A DNA stretch of 64,000 nucleotides from JAWLAT01 sp041395325 (GTDB lineage Bacteria > Pseudomonadota > Gammaproteobacteria > Xanthomonadales > SZUA-5): contig JAWLAT010000013.1 in assembly GCA_041395325.1 (NCBI GenBank), positions 1-64,000 on the forward strand. Reading direction: 5' to 3'. Under the pieces are notes generated by a model. The model did not search any database. It saw only the letters and a list, made by a program, of their open reading frames with translations, and was not told the DNA's origin. This document shows positions 51,086 through 60,561 of this stretch, in pieces. The position numbers and the translations under genes were made by a program. How positions within the stretch are numbered: position 1 is the first letter of the stretch; each line of letters begins with the position of its first letter.

Positions 51086-52243
51086 ATGTCGAATCACATT
51101 TTCCGCGCCCTTGCCGCATTGCTGTTGCTGGCGCAGGCTTCCGCTCAAGCACAGGTCACGCTGATCACCGATGCCGGTGAATTCGAAGCGCGCGCCGGTA
51201 CCACCGCCGTGGCTGACTTCGAACGGGTTCGCAAAGGCCAGTACGAGCACATCGCCAATGGGGGGCTGGTGCTGGAGGCGCAGGCGCGCCTGGTCAATGT
51301 CCCCTGGCCGAGTGACAGTCCGCGCGTTGATGTGATCGACGAGCTGGTTTTGTTGCCCGCCAGTCACTGGTTCGGTGACGATGCCAAGGGGCGCCAGTTC
51401 GTGCTGACCAACACCAACGCGCAGCGATTGCAGTTTGCGGTTGACCAGATCGCCTTTGGTTTCGATGCCGCCTGCTTTGGCTGTGATCCGCCGGACTACA
51501 CTGGCGCCTGGGCCATCGAACTCTACGACGGCGATGGCCGCCCGGTGGGCCAGATCGAGCAGGTCGAGCCCCTCAGTGGCCGAGGCAGCTTCGTCGGCAT
51601 CCTCTCGCCAGTACCCTTTCGCACCGCCGTGGTCATTCGCGTGGCGTCCGGCAACTGGCTGATCGACAACATCCGCCAGTCCGCCTTCCGTCCGCTGCTG
51701 GTGACCAACGATCTGGCCGAATTCGACGCCATTGCCGGCACGACGGCGATCGCGAATCTCGAGGACCAACCGTTGGGCGATGTACCGGTGGTGCAGACGA
51801 CGGGATTGCGTCTGGCGCACCCCGCCGATGCCGCCTCCAGTTTTGGACTGTGGGTGATGGAGGAACTGGTTGGACTTCGTGCCGGCTTCTGGTTCCCCGC
51901 TGGCCGCGACAACCAGCGCTTCCTGCTGATCAACAATGACGCCCTGATGCTGAGCTTTGCCAGCGATCAGATCGGCTTTGCCCTGTCCGCCGCTTGCCTG
52001 GCCTGCGACAACCCCGAGTCGCCAACCACCTTCAGCTTCGAGCTCTACGACGAGGCCGGGGAACTGGTCGGATATCAGCAGCAGACTCGGGAGATGAGCG
52101 TTCACGGCAACTTCTACGGCGTCGTATCTCCCCGCCGCTTCCGCCACGCCATCCTCACCCGCAGCAACGGCGGCAACTGGCTGATCGACGATGTGCGCCA
52201 GTCGGCACTGGCGCGACGTGCGCGGGAGCGGGATCTGCGCTGA
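51086..52243 (+). CDS. Secreted protein made of two tandem homologous domains
   Basis: ATG at 51086 with AGGA six bases upstream; 385 residues. Signal peptide MSNHIFRALAALLLLAQASAQA. Two halves repeat the same layout (about 25-200 and 203-375): LITDAGEFEARAGTTAVADFE versus LVTNDLAEFDAIAGTTAIANLE; CFGCDPP versus CLACDNPE; AIELYDGDGRPVG versus SFELYDEAGELVG; NWLIDNIRQSAF versus NWLIDDVRQSAL. The cysteine pairs suggest a disulphide in each domain. The ending of each domain recalls PEP-CTERM or choice-of-anchor beta-sandwiches, but I see no sorting tail. The function is unknown. Confidence 0.72.
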   Translation: MSNHIFRALAALLLLAQASAQAQVTLITDAGEFEARAGTTAVADFERVRKGQYEHIANGGLVLEAQARLVNVPWPSDSPRVDVIDELVLLPASHWFGDDAKGRQFVLTNTNAQRLQFAVDQIAFGFDAACFGCDPPDYTGAWAIELYDGDGRPVGQIEQVEPLSGRGSFVGILSPVPFRTAVVIRVASGNWLIDNIRQSAFRPLLVTNDLAEFDAIAGTTAIANLEDQPLGDVPVVQTTGLRLAHPADAASSFGLWVMEELVGLRAGFWFPAGRDNQRFLLINNDALMLSFASDQIGFALSAACLACDNPESPTTFSFELYDEAGELVGYQQQTREMSVHGNFYGVVSPRRFRHAILTRSNGGNWLIDDVRQSALARRARERDLR

Positions 52244-52254
52244 TCGACCCGAGC

Positions 52255-52283
52255 GCGGGTTGGTCCGTTGCAGACCAACCCGC
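52255..52283. terminator. Bidirectional terminator-like hairpin between convergent genes
   Basis: GCGGGTTGGTC (52255-52265) and GACCAACCCGC (52273-52283) form a perfect 11-bp stem with a 7-base loop, 12 bases after one stop and 10 bases after the other. No T-run follows on either strand. Confidence 0.65.
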
Positions 52284-52292
52284 TCTGCAAGA

Positions 52293-55200
52293 TCACCGCA
52301 CCACCACCCGATCCGTCCCGCTCCGCCCGAACGTCTCCGGCTCGTACATCTCTTCGGCCTTCGCCGGAGGGACGACGTACTCGCCGGGCGTGGTGGCGCG
52401 GGCTTCGTAGCGGTAGGTGTAGACGCCGCCGGGGAGCAGGGCGGTGAAGGCTTCGACGCGGTTGTCGCGGAGGTTCTGGTGTTGGTACCAGGGACCCCAC
52501 CACCAGCCGCGGGCGAGGGGGTCGACGCCGCCGCGGCGGGCGAGGTCGATGCTCAGTGGGCTGGGTCGGCCAGGTGGCGCGAGGCTTGGAGTGAGGTCGG
52601 GGTTGATGACCTCCAGGCCGGCCGGCAGTGGGTCGACCAGGGCGACGTGGTGGCGGCGGGCGGTGGCGACCATCGTCAGTTCCACCGCCACCTTGGCGCC
52701 GGCGCGGATCTGCCAGCGGCCGTCATCCAGCCGCTGCACATCGGCCGGGTCGTCGATGGCCTCGTAGCGGCGCTGCACCTCGAAGCCATGGCGGGCCGGT
52801 TCCAGCTGCAGTGACTCCGGCGCGTAGTCCAGGCCGATGCGGTAGTACAGCCGGCCGGGGCCGTCCTTGTCGATCAGGAGCGGACCCGGTGGTGATTGCT
52901 CGGCCAGCCAGCGCATCGGCACATCGATCTGATGGCGCTCGCTGCTGCGGCCACGGAAGGCGTGCTCGCCGGCGAAGTCCTCGCCCAGCCAGGTGCGGGC
53001 GACGAAGTCCGGGGTGACCGACTCATAGCGCTGGAAGTAGCGATCAAGTGCCAGCAGCACGAAGACATTGTCCTGCGTGTTGCCCCAGCGGCCACGCACG
53101 CGATGCGCCTGCAAGCCGTGCACCAGCTTGGGAATCAGATCCGATTGGGGCTGATCGCCGATCATGGCGTCGAGCACGATGGCGTCGGCGCGGCGGTCGG
53201 ACTGCAGGATCAGATAGTCGCCGTCGCGATGACCGGTGGCGAAGCTGGCGCCGGCGGCGGTCTCGGTGCTGTGGTTGAGCAGGAAGCGGCGGATCTGGGC
53301 CACTTCGGCGGCGCTGTCGGCGTCACCGCTGAGCACGCTCAACAACCAACCCAGCGACTCAAAGCTCAGCGTATCCAGCTGGCCGGCTTCGGCGATCAAC
53401 AACCGTGCACGCGCCACATCGCGATCGCCGCTCAGCGCCCGCACGTAGAGCGCGTAGGCGATGATGTGGCGGCGGCTGTAGTCGCCGTACCACTCGGGAA
53501 TGTGGCGCTCGATCTGCTTGATGTGGCCCAGAGCGCGCTGCAGCAGCGGCGGTGCCGGCGCATAGCCCTTGTCGAGCGCGCGAACCAGCGCATGGGTGGC
53601 GTGCACGCTGATGTACGGCCAGCCGTCTTGCCCGGCGCGCCAGAAGGCGAAACCGCCATCGGGGTTCTGCCGCGATTGCAGCATCGCCAGATCGGCACGC
53701 ACGTGCTCGGCGATGGCTTCGGGCGTGGGCAGATCCTCGACCTCGAAGGCCTGCAGCACATCGCGCAGGGCGGCCGTGGCCATGATGCGCGAGGCCAGCT
53801 GCTCGCTGCATTCGAAGGGATATTGATGCAGGTACAGATAGGCGTCGGTCAGCGAGGCCAGCGCAGTGGAGGTCGTGGTGACCGACAGACCACCGAACTG
53901 CGGCCAGACCGCATTGGGCAGGGCCAACGGCTGTTGCACGGCGCCGTCGTCGATGACGCCATAGGTGGCGAAGGCTTCGGTGGTCGCGGGTGTCCACACC
54001 GGCAACTGACCGCGGGCCGCATCGGCAAACCCGGACGTGGCGGCGGCCAGCTGATACCGAGCCGTGCCGGCTTCGGCCGCGGCCAGCGGGAAGCGCACCT
54101 CGACGCGATCATTGGCTGGCACCTGCACCGTGTAACCGCGTGCGCCTTCCTGGCGCAGGTTGGCGGCCTGCAGGGCCAGCTGCACCTGCAGTGGCGCATC
54201 GGTCTGGTTCTGCAGCAGCACCGGGAACTCGAAGCGGTCGCCAAAGTTGAGGAAGCGCGGCGGGCTGGGCCGCAGCATCAATGGCAGGCGCGCGGTCAGC
54301 TGCGATTCGCCGATGCCGTAGTGACTGGCGCCGGCCACGGCGACCGCCATGATCCGGTAGCGGGTCAGGTTGTCCGGCAGCTTGAAGGCGGCCACCGCCT
54401 TGCCCTGGGCATCGGTGCGCAGTGCCGGCACGAAGGCAGCCAGCGGATTGAAGTCGCTGCGCACGGCGATGGGGCTGCCGTCGGCCGCGGACTCCTGCGG
54501 TGCGGCATCCATCATCATCGGTGCCGGAGGCGGCGGCGGTGGAGGCGGCGGCGCGCCGGGCGCTGCGGCCCGCATCATCATCGGCGCCGCTTCGGCCGCC
54601 ACCATCATGTCGGCCTCGTCTTCGGGCATCTCGTCGCTATTGCTGGCCAGACGCAGCGTCGGTCGCAGGTGATACAGGCGCAGGCCGGCCTCGCGCAGCT
54701 GATAGAACAGGGCCAGCGGATCGGCCAGTTCATAGCCACCCAGCGACAGGATCGCCTCGTCGACGACGAACAGCGCCACCTCAGCGTCCCGAACCGGGCG
54801 TTCAGCGGCATCGAGCACTTGCAGCGCGACTTCGGTCTGCGATCCCGGCGCCAATGCGGTCTGCGCCGGCTCGACGGCAACGCTCAAACGCCGCTCGGCC
54901 GTCGACAGCTTCAGGTTGAGCGTGCCGACCGCCTGAGCGGGCCGCGACGGTCCCTTGGCGTCGCCTTCCGGATCGCGCAAGGCTTGGCCAACCACCATCA
55001 CCGACAGCTCCACATTCGGCAGCCATTCGCTGCGAATGGGAATCTCCAGTGTGTGGGTGGTGCCCTCGAAGCGGAACTGGCGTTGCTCCAGCACGCCGTG
55101 GCGACCCAGCGTCAGCACGCCATGGCCATCGGCAAACGGGGCCTGCAGGAGAATCCGCGCGGTGTCGCCGGGGCCGTATTGATCGCGATCCGGAATGAAC

Positions 55201-58200
55201 TGCAATTCCTCCAGCTCCACGTTCTCCACCGGCGGCGCCTGACCGCCACTGACCCAGCGCTGGATGCGGGTGGCGTTGCGACGCCCCTCAGCGTCCTGCG
55301 TGATCGCGGTGATGCGGTACTGGCCGCCCTGGGTGGTGTCGAGCAGACACTGCGCCAGTCCGTCGGCATCGCTGCTGATCTCGCACTGCTGGGCGTCACG
55401 CAGGACCTCGCGATATTCGCCCTGCCGATAGACCCAATCCAGTCGCCCCGCTTCCACCCGCACCGGGCGGTCGACCAGCGGCTGGCCGTCCAGACCGACC
55501 ACGATCAGGTCCAGTCGCAGCGGCTGCCCACGTTCGACGAAATAGCTGTCGGTCTTCAGGCCGACATAGGCCTCGGCGGGATGGACCAGCGTGCTGGCGG
55601 TGGCCACCCAGGCCTGCCGATTGACGTCCTGGATGGTGCTCTGGGCACCGATGGCCAGCGGCCGCGGCAGCGTGTAGCGATTGAGTTCAATGGCCAGATC
55701 GTGATGACCGGACGCATCGGTCTGCCCTTCGAAGCGGGCACTGACCGTGTCGCCGTCACCGCCGCCCGGTCGCCACCACAGCGATTGCACGCCGAAGCTG
55801 TAGTCGCTCTGGTTGGGCGGGCGATAGTTTGTCGGCGTGGCGTTGATCTGCCAGCTCACCGGCGCGCCGGGCAACGGACCACCGGCGTAGTACTGCGCCG
55901 AGGCCTGCACCGGCAGCACCTCACCGGCGAAGACCTGATCGTCGCTGAACTGCGCTTCGACCGCGAACTCCGGCGTGCGGAACTCCTGGATCTGGAACAG
56001 ATGCTGATGCGTGCTGGTCCCGATGCCGTCAATACCGGCCAGCTGCAGCTGCACCCGCGTGGTGCCCAGATTCGGCGTATCGGGCAGCTGGAAATCCAGC
56101 GCGAAGCCACCCAGGCCACCGAACTCGGCCTGCCCCTTGAGGATCTTGTTACCGCGTGAATCGATGACCGTGTAGCTGACCGGCCCCTTCGCCTGCGGCA
56201 GGCTTAAGCCGCCGTCCGGACGCTTTTCGACCACTCGCAGCCAGCCCTTCAGGTGGACCTGCTCGCCCGGCTTGTACAGACCGCGATCGTCGAAGACGTG
56301 CCAGCGCAGTTCGTCGGACTGCATTCGTTGCTGCCAGGCGCCCCAGGAACGGAAGTGGCGGTTCTCGGGCAGGAAGGCCTCGTCCTGTCCCTGCCGTGCA
56401 TCCAGTCGACCACCTTGTTGGTCGCGCCCACTGGCCGCGGGCAACGGCAACAGCGCCAGCCCCTGCGCGTTGGTGCGCACTTGCGCCTTGGCCGGTGCCA
56501 GGCTCAGACCCACACCGGCCAGCGGCGTGCCGTCGCTCAGGTTGGTGGCCCAGGCATGCATCTGCTGGTCATCGAGCACCGCGTCCAGTCCGATGTCGGT
56601 GACCTGCAGCCAGACGGCGGCGGTCTGCGGGTAGTCCGGCAGGCGTGCCGGCTCCAGCGAGGCGGTCGGCGTCAGCTCGACGATCAGATGGCCATGCTCG
56701 CCTTCCAGCCACGGCGCCAGTTCCAGTGTGGTGGTGACCATCTGCTCGCTGCGCGCGTCGATGGACAGGACCTGCTCGACGATGGGCTCTCCCGGCAACT
56801 TCCGCGGCAGCGGCTTGTTGTCGTGCCATTCGACGTCAGCCGAGCTGAGGTAGTCATTCCACAAAGACGGATGAACGCGGAACACGCGCAACTGCAATTG
56901 CCGCAGGTTGACGCTGTGGAAAACGAAACGAGGCGGCCCGGCCGGATCGACGGTGATCAGGCCATCGCGCGGTGCCAGCAGTGCGGCTGGACTGGCGCCG
57001 ACCTGGAACTTGAACTGGCGCTCGCCGCTGAGCGTCTGGCCGTGCCGGTCCAGCAGATCCGCGGACAGCTCGACCGAGTAGCTGCGCAGTCCCGGCTTGT
57101 AGCCATTGATGCTCAGGTAGCGACCGTAGCCACGAATTGCCGCGCCCTCGAAAGGTGGATCGATGCGCACCAGCGCGTCCAGGTCCTGATCCGCGGCCAG
57201 GTTATTGCTCAGTTGGAAGCGGAACTCGTCATTCGGTGTGCAGTCGCCGCGCCAGCCGCAGCGTTGCTCGGTGACCTTGAAGGGGCCGTAGGTGGTGAAG
57301 TCGAAGCGCTGTTCGGTGCTGGTGGTGCAGGGACCTTCCGCCGAAGGCGCTCCTTGCTCGACCACCACCTCGACGCGGGTTTCGGTGGGCAGGGGCTGCT
57401 GCGGCGTCAACAACAGCACGCGATCGGCGGCCAGACCGGCGCGCAGTTGGTCGGCTCCGCCAGCGGCCTCGATCTCGGCATCCGTGGCCAGGCGCAGGGC
57501 CGGCAGCGTTGTCGTGCCAGAACGCAGCTTGACCTTGGGCAACAGGGTGCTCGCGTCGATGCGCTGGTCGAAGCCCAGCACGATCAACGGTTGCAGCGCG
57601 ATGCCCTGGCCGCTGGGCTGCTGGCGCTGCAGCACCGGCGCTGGCGTGGCGAAGGTCCAGCTGATGGGCTCGGCCGGCGCGCTGCCATCGGCGGCACGGG
57701 CATCGGGCAGCAGGCTTACGGTGTACGCCGTGGCCATCGGCAGGCGCGCGGCCTCGGGCTGGAACAGCAGCGTGCGCGTACCGACCCAGCGCCACTGCCC
57801 CGGGACCGCGGGCGACAACGTCACCGGCACGCCGTTGGCGACGGTGTCGGCATGACTGGTCACGGCGATCATCGGCCGATCGAAGCTGACGCTGATCTGA
57901 CCGGCGATGCCCACCTCGCCCTCGGGGCTGTAGCGCAGCACCTGGAAGGGGCCGTCGGGTTCGGGCTGCGCCGGACGCACCCGTTCGGCGACCGGCGGAA
58001 ACTCGCCCTGCACGGTGGCGCCGGTGCGCGGCGGCGGCTGGCTGCCCGGGCGCAAGGCGAAGTCCTGCGCGTCGTCGGCGTCCACTGGCAGGGCCTCAAG
58101 GCGATCGAGCAGGGCCTGCGCAGCCGCGTCATCCATCGGCTGGGCGTCAGCCAGTGGCGTGGCTTGATAGGCCTGATCGGCGGCTTGGCCATTGCGCAAA

Positions 58201-58382
58201 CTGCCGGGAAAGCCGTCCAACTGCTGCAGTTCCACCGGCTCGACGGAGGTCTCTGCGGCGCTGACCGCTACGCTCTGCTTCATGCTTCCCTCCCGTCCCT
58301 GACTGCTGCCACAGCCGCTGAGCCCTGCACACAGGCCGATGGCCAGCCAAGCTGCGCCTTGCACCCATCCCGCTGGCTTCAT
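52293..58382 (-). CDS. Bacterial alpha-2-macroglobulin family lipoprotein
   Basis: The 2029 residues have a lipoprotein signal (MKPAGWVQGAAWLAIGLCAGLSGC, Cys24). The chain contains the macroglobulin-like domains (GLYKPGEQVHLKGWLR is the MG-domain signature), a Met-rich and proline-rich stretch at about 1265-1295 (nine consecutive prolines flanked by MMM) that may serve as bait region, the A2M domain (PDNLTRYRIMAVA), and the thioester site CSEQ at C1525-Q1528. The thioester domain continues with NPDGGFAFW and TQDNVFVLLAL. By family precedent it traps attacking proteases in the periplasm. pbpC, its frequent partner, is absent. A good ribosome-binding site (GGGAGAAGG) precedes the ATG. Confidence 0.93.
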   Translation of the reverse strand: MKPAGWVQGAAWLAIGLCAGLSGCGSSQGREGSMKQSVAVSAAETSVEPVELQQLDGFPGSLRNGQAADQAYQATPLADAQPMDDAAAQALLDRLEALPVDADDAQDFALRPGSQPPPRTGATVQGEFPPVAERVRPAQPEPDGPFQVLRYSPEGEVGIAGQISVSFDRPMIAVTSHADTVANGVPVTLSPAVPGQWRWVGTRTLLFQPEAARLPMATAYTVSLLPDARAADGSAPAEPISWTFATPAPVLQRQQPSGQGIALQPLIVLGFDQRIDASTLLPKVKLRSGTTTLPALRLATDAEIEAAGGADQLRAGLAADRVLLLTPQQPLPTETRVEVVVEQGAPSAEGPCTTSTEQRFDFTTYGPFKVTEQRCGWRGDCTPNDEFRFQLSNNLAADQDLDALVRIDPPFEGAAIRGYGRYLSINGYKPGLRSYSVELSADLLDRHGQTLSGERQFKFQVGASPAALLAPRDGLITVDPAGPPRFVFHSVNLRQLQLRVFRVHPSLWNDYLSSADVEWHDNKPLPRKLPGEPIVEQVLSIDARSEQMVTTTLELAPWLEGEHGHLIVELTPTASLEPARLPDYPQTAAVWLQVTDIGLDAVLDDQQMHAWATNLSDGTPLAGVGLSLAPAKAQVRTNAQGLALLPLPAASGRDQQGGRLDARQGQDEAFLPENRHFRSWGAWQQRMQSDELRWHVFDDRGLYKPGEQVHLKGWLRVVEKRPDGGLSLPQAKGPVSYTVIDSRGNKILKGQAEFGGLGGFALDFQLPDTPNLGTTRVQLQLAGIDGIGTSTHQHLFQIQEFRTPEFAVEAQFSDDQVFAGEVLPVQASAQYYAGGPLPGAPVSWQINATPTNYRPPNQSDYSFGVQSLWWRPGGGDGDTVSARFEGQTDASGHHDLAIELNRYTLPRPLAIGAQSTIQDVNRQAWVATASTLVHPAEAYVGLKTDSYFVERGQPLRLDLIVVGLDGQPLVDRPVRVEAGRLDWVYRQGEYREVLRDAQQCEISSDADGLAQCLLDTTQGGQYRITAITQDAEGRRNATRIQRWVSGGQAPPVENVELEELQFIPDRDQYGPGDTARILLQAPFADGHGVLTLGRHGVLEQRQFRFEGTTHTLEIPIRSEWLPNVELSVMVVGQALRDPEGDAKGPSRPAQAVGTLNLKLSTAERRLSVAVEPAQTALAPGSQTEVALQVLDAAERPVRDAEVALFVVDEAILSLGGYELADPLALFYQLREAGLRLYHLRPTLRLASNSDEMPEDEADMMVAAEAAPMMMRAAAPGAPPPPPPPPPAPMMMDAAPQESAADGSPIAVRSDFNPLAAFVPALRTDAQGKAVAAFKLPDNLTRYRIMAVAVAGASHYGIGESQLTARLPLMLRPSPPRFLNFGDRFEFPVLLQNQTDAPLQVQLALQAANLRQEGARGYTVQVPANDRVEVRFPLAAAEAGTARYQLAAATSGFADAARGQLPVWTPATTEAFATYGVIDDGAVQQPLALPNAVWPQFGGLSVTTTSTALASLTDAYLYLHQYPFECSEQLASRIMATAALRDVLQAFEVEDLPTPEAIAEHVRADLAMLQSRQNPDGGFAFWRAGQDGWPYISVHATHALVRALDKGYAPAPPLLQRALGHIKQIERHIPEWYGDYSRRHIIAYALYVRALSGDRDVARARLLIAEAGQLDTLSFESLGWLLSVLSGDADSAAEVAQIRRFLLNHSTETAAGASFATGHRDGDYLILQSDRRADAIVLDAMIGDQPQSDLIPKLVHGLQAHRVRGRWGNTQDNVFVLLALDRYFQRYESVTPDFVARTWLGEDFAGEHAFRGRSSERHQIDVPMRWLAEQSPPGPLLIDKDGPGRLYYRIGLDYAPESLQLEPARHGFEVQRRYEAIDDPADVQRLDDGRWQIRAGAKVAVELTMVATARRHHVALVDPLPAGLEVINPDLTPSLAPPGRPSPLSIDLARRGGVDPLARGWWWGPWYQHQNLRDNRVEAFTALLPGGVYTYRYEARATTPGEYVVPPAKAEEMYEPETFGRSGTDRVVVR

Positions 58383-58540
58383 TCGCCTTCTCCCTCACCC
58401 ATGTGCATCAGTGTAGCGGTCTGCCCGCGCCCGCAAGGTACGCGAAGGCAAGTGCTGACCACAGCGTGTCGATGTGCCGCCGAATGGGGTCAACGTGGTG
58501 AGCTGCGGAATGGGGTTAGCGAGTGGCTGAGGTGCCGAAA

Positions 58541-59743
58541 TCAGGCTTCTGCCGGGGCGGCGAAGACGACGATGACCAGCCCCAACAGCGTGGCCACTGC
58601 AAACAGGATTGCACGCCAGCGACGCCCCATCTGCCAGCAGGAACGGGTGGCCTGCAGTGACTGCAGGGCGTAGTAAGCCACGAACACCTGCGAGGCGATG
58701 GCAATGATCTGAAACAGGTTGGCCCACCAGGTGATCACGATGGCGATGGCGGCGGTGGCGGCGTTGCCCCAGGCGACTGGTACACGTTGGCGGGTGGACT
58801 CGGCCACCAGACCACTGGCACCGTTCATGTCGGCGGTCGCCGCCGACAGTTGTGAGGCCAGTGCAGCGACGATCAGCACCGGTGCGACGGCTGCGCCCAG
58901 CGGTGTGAGCAGATCGATGATGGCGGTTTCGCCACCTTGCGCTTCCAGTCCCGGCGTGAAGTAGGCGGTGACACCGAGCAGGAACAGCAGATAGATGGCG
59001 GCTGCGATCAGTTGCGCGTGGCGCATGCTGCTGATGCGCAGCTCGGCTGAGTAGCTGCTGCCCAGATAGCGTGAGGTTTCAAAGCCCTGCACCAGGATCA
59101 GCAGGCCCATGACCACCCGCCATTGTTCGAAACCTTCCAGTTCGGCGGCGATCGACCATTGCCATTGTCCGGCGGCCAGGTCGCTGCCATTGACCAGCGC
59201 CAGTGCCGCCAGCAAACCGCCGATGGCCGCCAGCTTGAGGCCGACCGCCAGCACTTCCAGATGCTCCATCCCGCGCAACCCGCGGGTGGCGCCGAGCAGG
59301 CCCAGTGCGGCAATGACCGTTGTGGCAGTGACCCGGATCCAGAACGGATCCACCACACCGCCCAGCCGCAAACCAAAGGCGGCGAACAGATTCAGGTAGT
59401 AGGCCACCGAGACGAAGTAGGCGAAGGCCAGCGCCAGATCGGATAACTGCTCGATGATCCGCAGGGGCGCCGGTCCGGATTCCAGTTGAGGTTCCACATA
59501 TCGGATGTTGTGGCGCAGTGCGGCCCCATAGATCCAGGCCGCCACACACAGGCCCAACATGGCCAGCCAGGCCCAGCTGCCCACCGCATGGGCGAGGATC
59601 GGGCCGGCGACCAGAAAGCCCGAGCCGATGATCGAAGCCAGTGGCGTGACGGTGGCACGCCAGCGCTCGGAGCGCAGCAGGCGCGGTTGCAGAAACAGCA
59701 ACAACAGCAGCAGCGCGACCACGACGAGCAGGGTGCTGGTCAT
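58541..59743 (-). CDS. APC-superfamily-like permease
   Basis: The 400 residues have about eleven hydrophobic helices (for example TPLASIIGSGFLVAGPILAHA, VTATTVIAALGLLGATRG, HAQLIAAAIYLLFLLG). The G-S-G-F-L-V in helix 1 fits the unwound substrate-binding segment of LeuT-fold amino-acid permeases. The substrate is unknown. It is upstream of the alpha-2-macroglobulin gene on the same strand; the 158-base gap holds an imperfect 26-base direct repeat (GAATGGGGT at 58482 and 58508) and no recognised promoter. Confidence 0.72.
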   Translation of the reverse strand: MTSTLLVVVALLLLLLFLQPRLLRSERWRATVTPLASIIGSGFLVAGPILAHAVGSWAWLAMLGLCVAAWIYGAALRHNIRYVEPQLESGPAPLRIIEQLSDLALAFAYFVSVAYYLNLFAAFGLRLGGVVDPFWIRVTATTVIAALGLLGATRGLRGMEHLEVLAVGLKLAAIGGLLAALALVNGSDLAAGQWQWSIAAELEGFEQWRVVMGLLILVQGFETSRYLGSSYSAELRISSMRHAQLIAAAIYLLFLLGVTAYFTPGLEAQGGETAIIDLLTPLGAAVAPVLIVAALASQLSAATADMNGASGLVAESTRQRVPVAWGNAATAAIAIVITWWANLFQIIAIASQVFVAYYALQSLQATRSCWQMGRRWRAILFAVATLLGLVIVVFAAPAEA

Positions 59744-59792
59744 GGTCTATGCCCCTCTGCGAATCGGCTCGCGGCCGTGCGCGGCCGCTGGA

Positions 59793-60218
59793 TCATTCTG
59801 CATAGGTGGCTGAGGGTTCCTGCACGCTGGGCTGGCCGCAGCGAAGTTGCTTTCTCAGCCAATCGGCGAATTCGTTTTCGCTGAGCCGCCCCTCCGCCAA
59901 TGCCAGATAAACGGGATAAAGCGCGACGTCGTCGGCGATGATTTCGACGTCGTTAAGCAGGAGGAAGGTTTCGCAGGCCACAGCTGCGGTTCGCTTGTTG
60001 CCATCCAGAAACGGATGATTGCGCGCCAGTCCAAATGTCAGGCTGGCGGCGAGCGCCGCCAGATCCGGCGGCGGATCACCATAGGCGTGGCGCTGCCTTG
60101 GTCCGGAAATGGCCGAGTCCAGCAAGCCTTCGTCCCGCACACCAGGAATGCCGCCGTGCTCTGCCAGCTGGCGATTGTGGATCGCCATCACCAAGCGCTT
60201 TTCGATCCAGATGATCAT
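59793..60218 (-). CDS. doc: Death-on-curing (Doc/Fic fold) toxin
   Basis: The 141 residues start from the ATG at 60218. The Fic-type active site HPFLDGNKRTA is at 68-78, followed by the FLLLNDVEI helix as in Doc. Doc inactivates EF-Tu by phosphorylation in the P1 phage system; other members may AMPylate. The gene follows its antitoxin by four bases. Doc is classically paired with Phd; here the partner is an AbrB-type protein. Confidence 0.9.
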   Translation of the reverse strand: MIIWIEKRLVMAIHNRQLAEHGGIPGVRDEGLLDSAISGPRQRHAYGDPPPDLAALAASLTFGLARNHPFLDGNKRTAAVACETFLLLNDVEIIADDVALYPVYLALAEGRLSENEFADWLRKQLRCGQPSVQEPSATYAE

Positions 60219-60222
60219 CTGG

Positions 60223-60444
60223 CTACTGTGCCAACTTGTGGAGCAAATTGCGGCGTCGGCGCATGACCTGCTCGGCGACCTCCATCTGAGCCGCCAGGGT
60301 CGGGTCGTAGGCACTCAGCCGGAAGCCGTCCGGCGTTTCCACCACATAGAGCTCATCGCCCTTCTCCAGGCGCAGGCGGGCGAGCAGTTCCTTCGGGAGA
60401 ATGACACCGGCGGAGTTGCCAACAGTGGTGATGCGCAGCTTCAT
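60223..60444 (-). CDS. AbrB/MazE/SpoVT-family antitoxin
   Basis: The 73 residues open with the swapped-hairpin DNA-binding motif MKLRITTVGNSAGVILPKELL followed by LRLEKGDELYVVET, typical of MazE/AbrB antitoxins. The C-terminal helix (LAAQMEVAEQVMRRRRN) would bind and block the Doc toxin. GGAG lies seven bases before the ATG. It presumably represses its own promoter. Confidence 0.9.
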   Translation of the reverse strand: MKLRITTVGNSAGVILPKELLARLRLEKGDELYVVETPDGFRLSAYDPTLAAQMEVAEQVMRRRRNLLHKLAQ

Positions 60445-60483
60445 GCCGATGCTCCAGTCAGCGACGTTATAATGAATGTTATC
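60445..60483 (-). promoter_or_regulatory. Probable promoter/operator of the toxin-antitoxin operon
   Basis: On the minus strand a TATAAC box (60471-60466) lies 22 bases before the antitoxin ATG. It overlaps two GTTAT boxes 12 bases apart (60466-60470 and 60478-60482). No good -35 is seen. AT-rich sequence over the -10 fits autorepression by the AbrB-type antitoxin. Confidence 0.4.
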
Positions 60484-60561
60484 ACGGCACCGCTTTGCGG
60501 CCGCCGTCCGTCAGCGGCTGGAATGCTAGTCTGGCGGTCCTGCAGATCCGGAATCGCGCTG

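Noticed and set aside
52896..56159. Very long plus-strand open frame (over 1000 codons) opposite the alpha-2-macroglobulin gene
   Set aside because: It is antisense to a clearly conserved gene, is His/Gln/Arg-rich, has no recognisable domain and no ribosome-binding site. Long antisense frames are common in GC-rich DNA.
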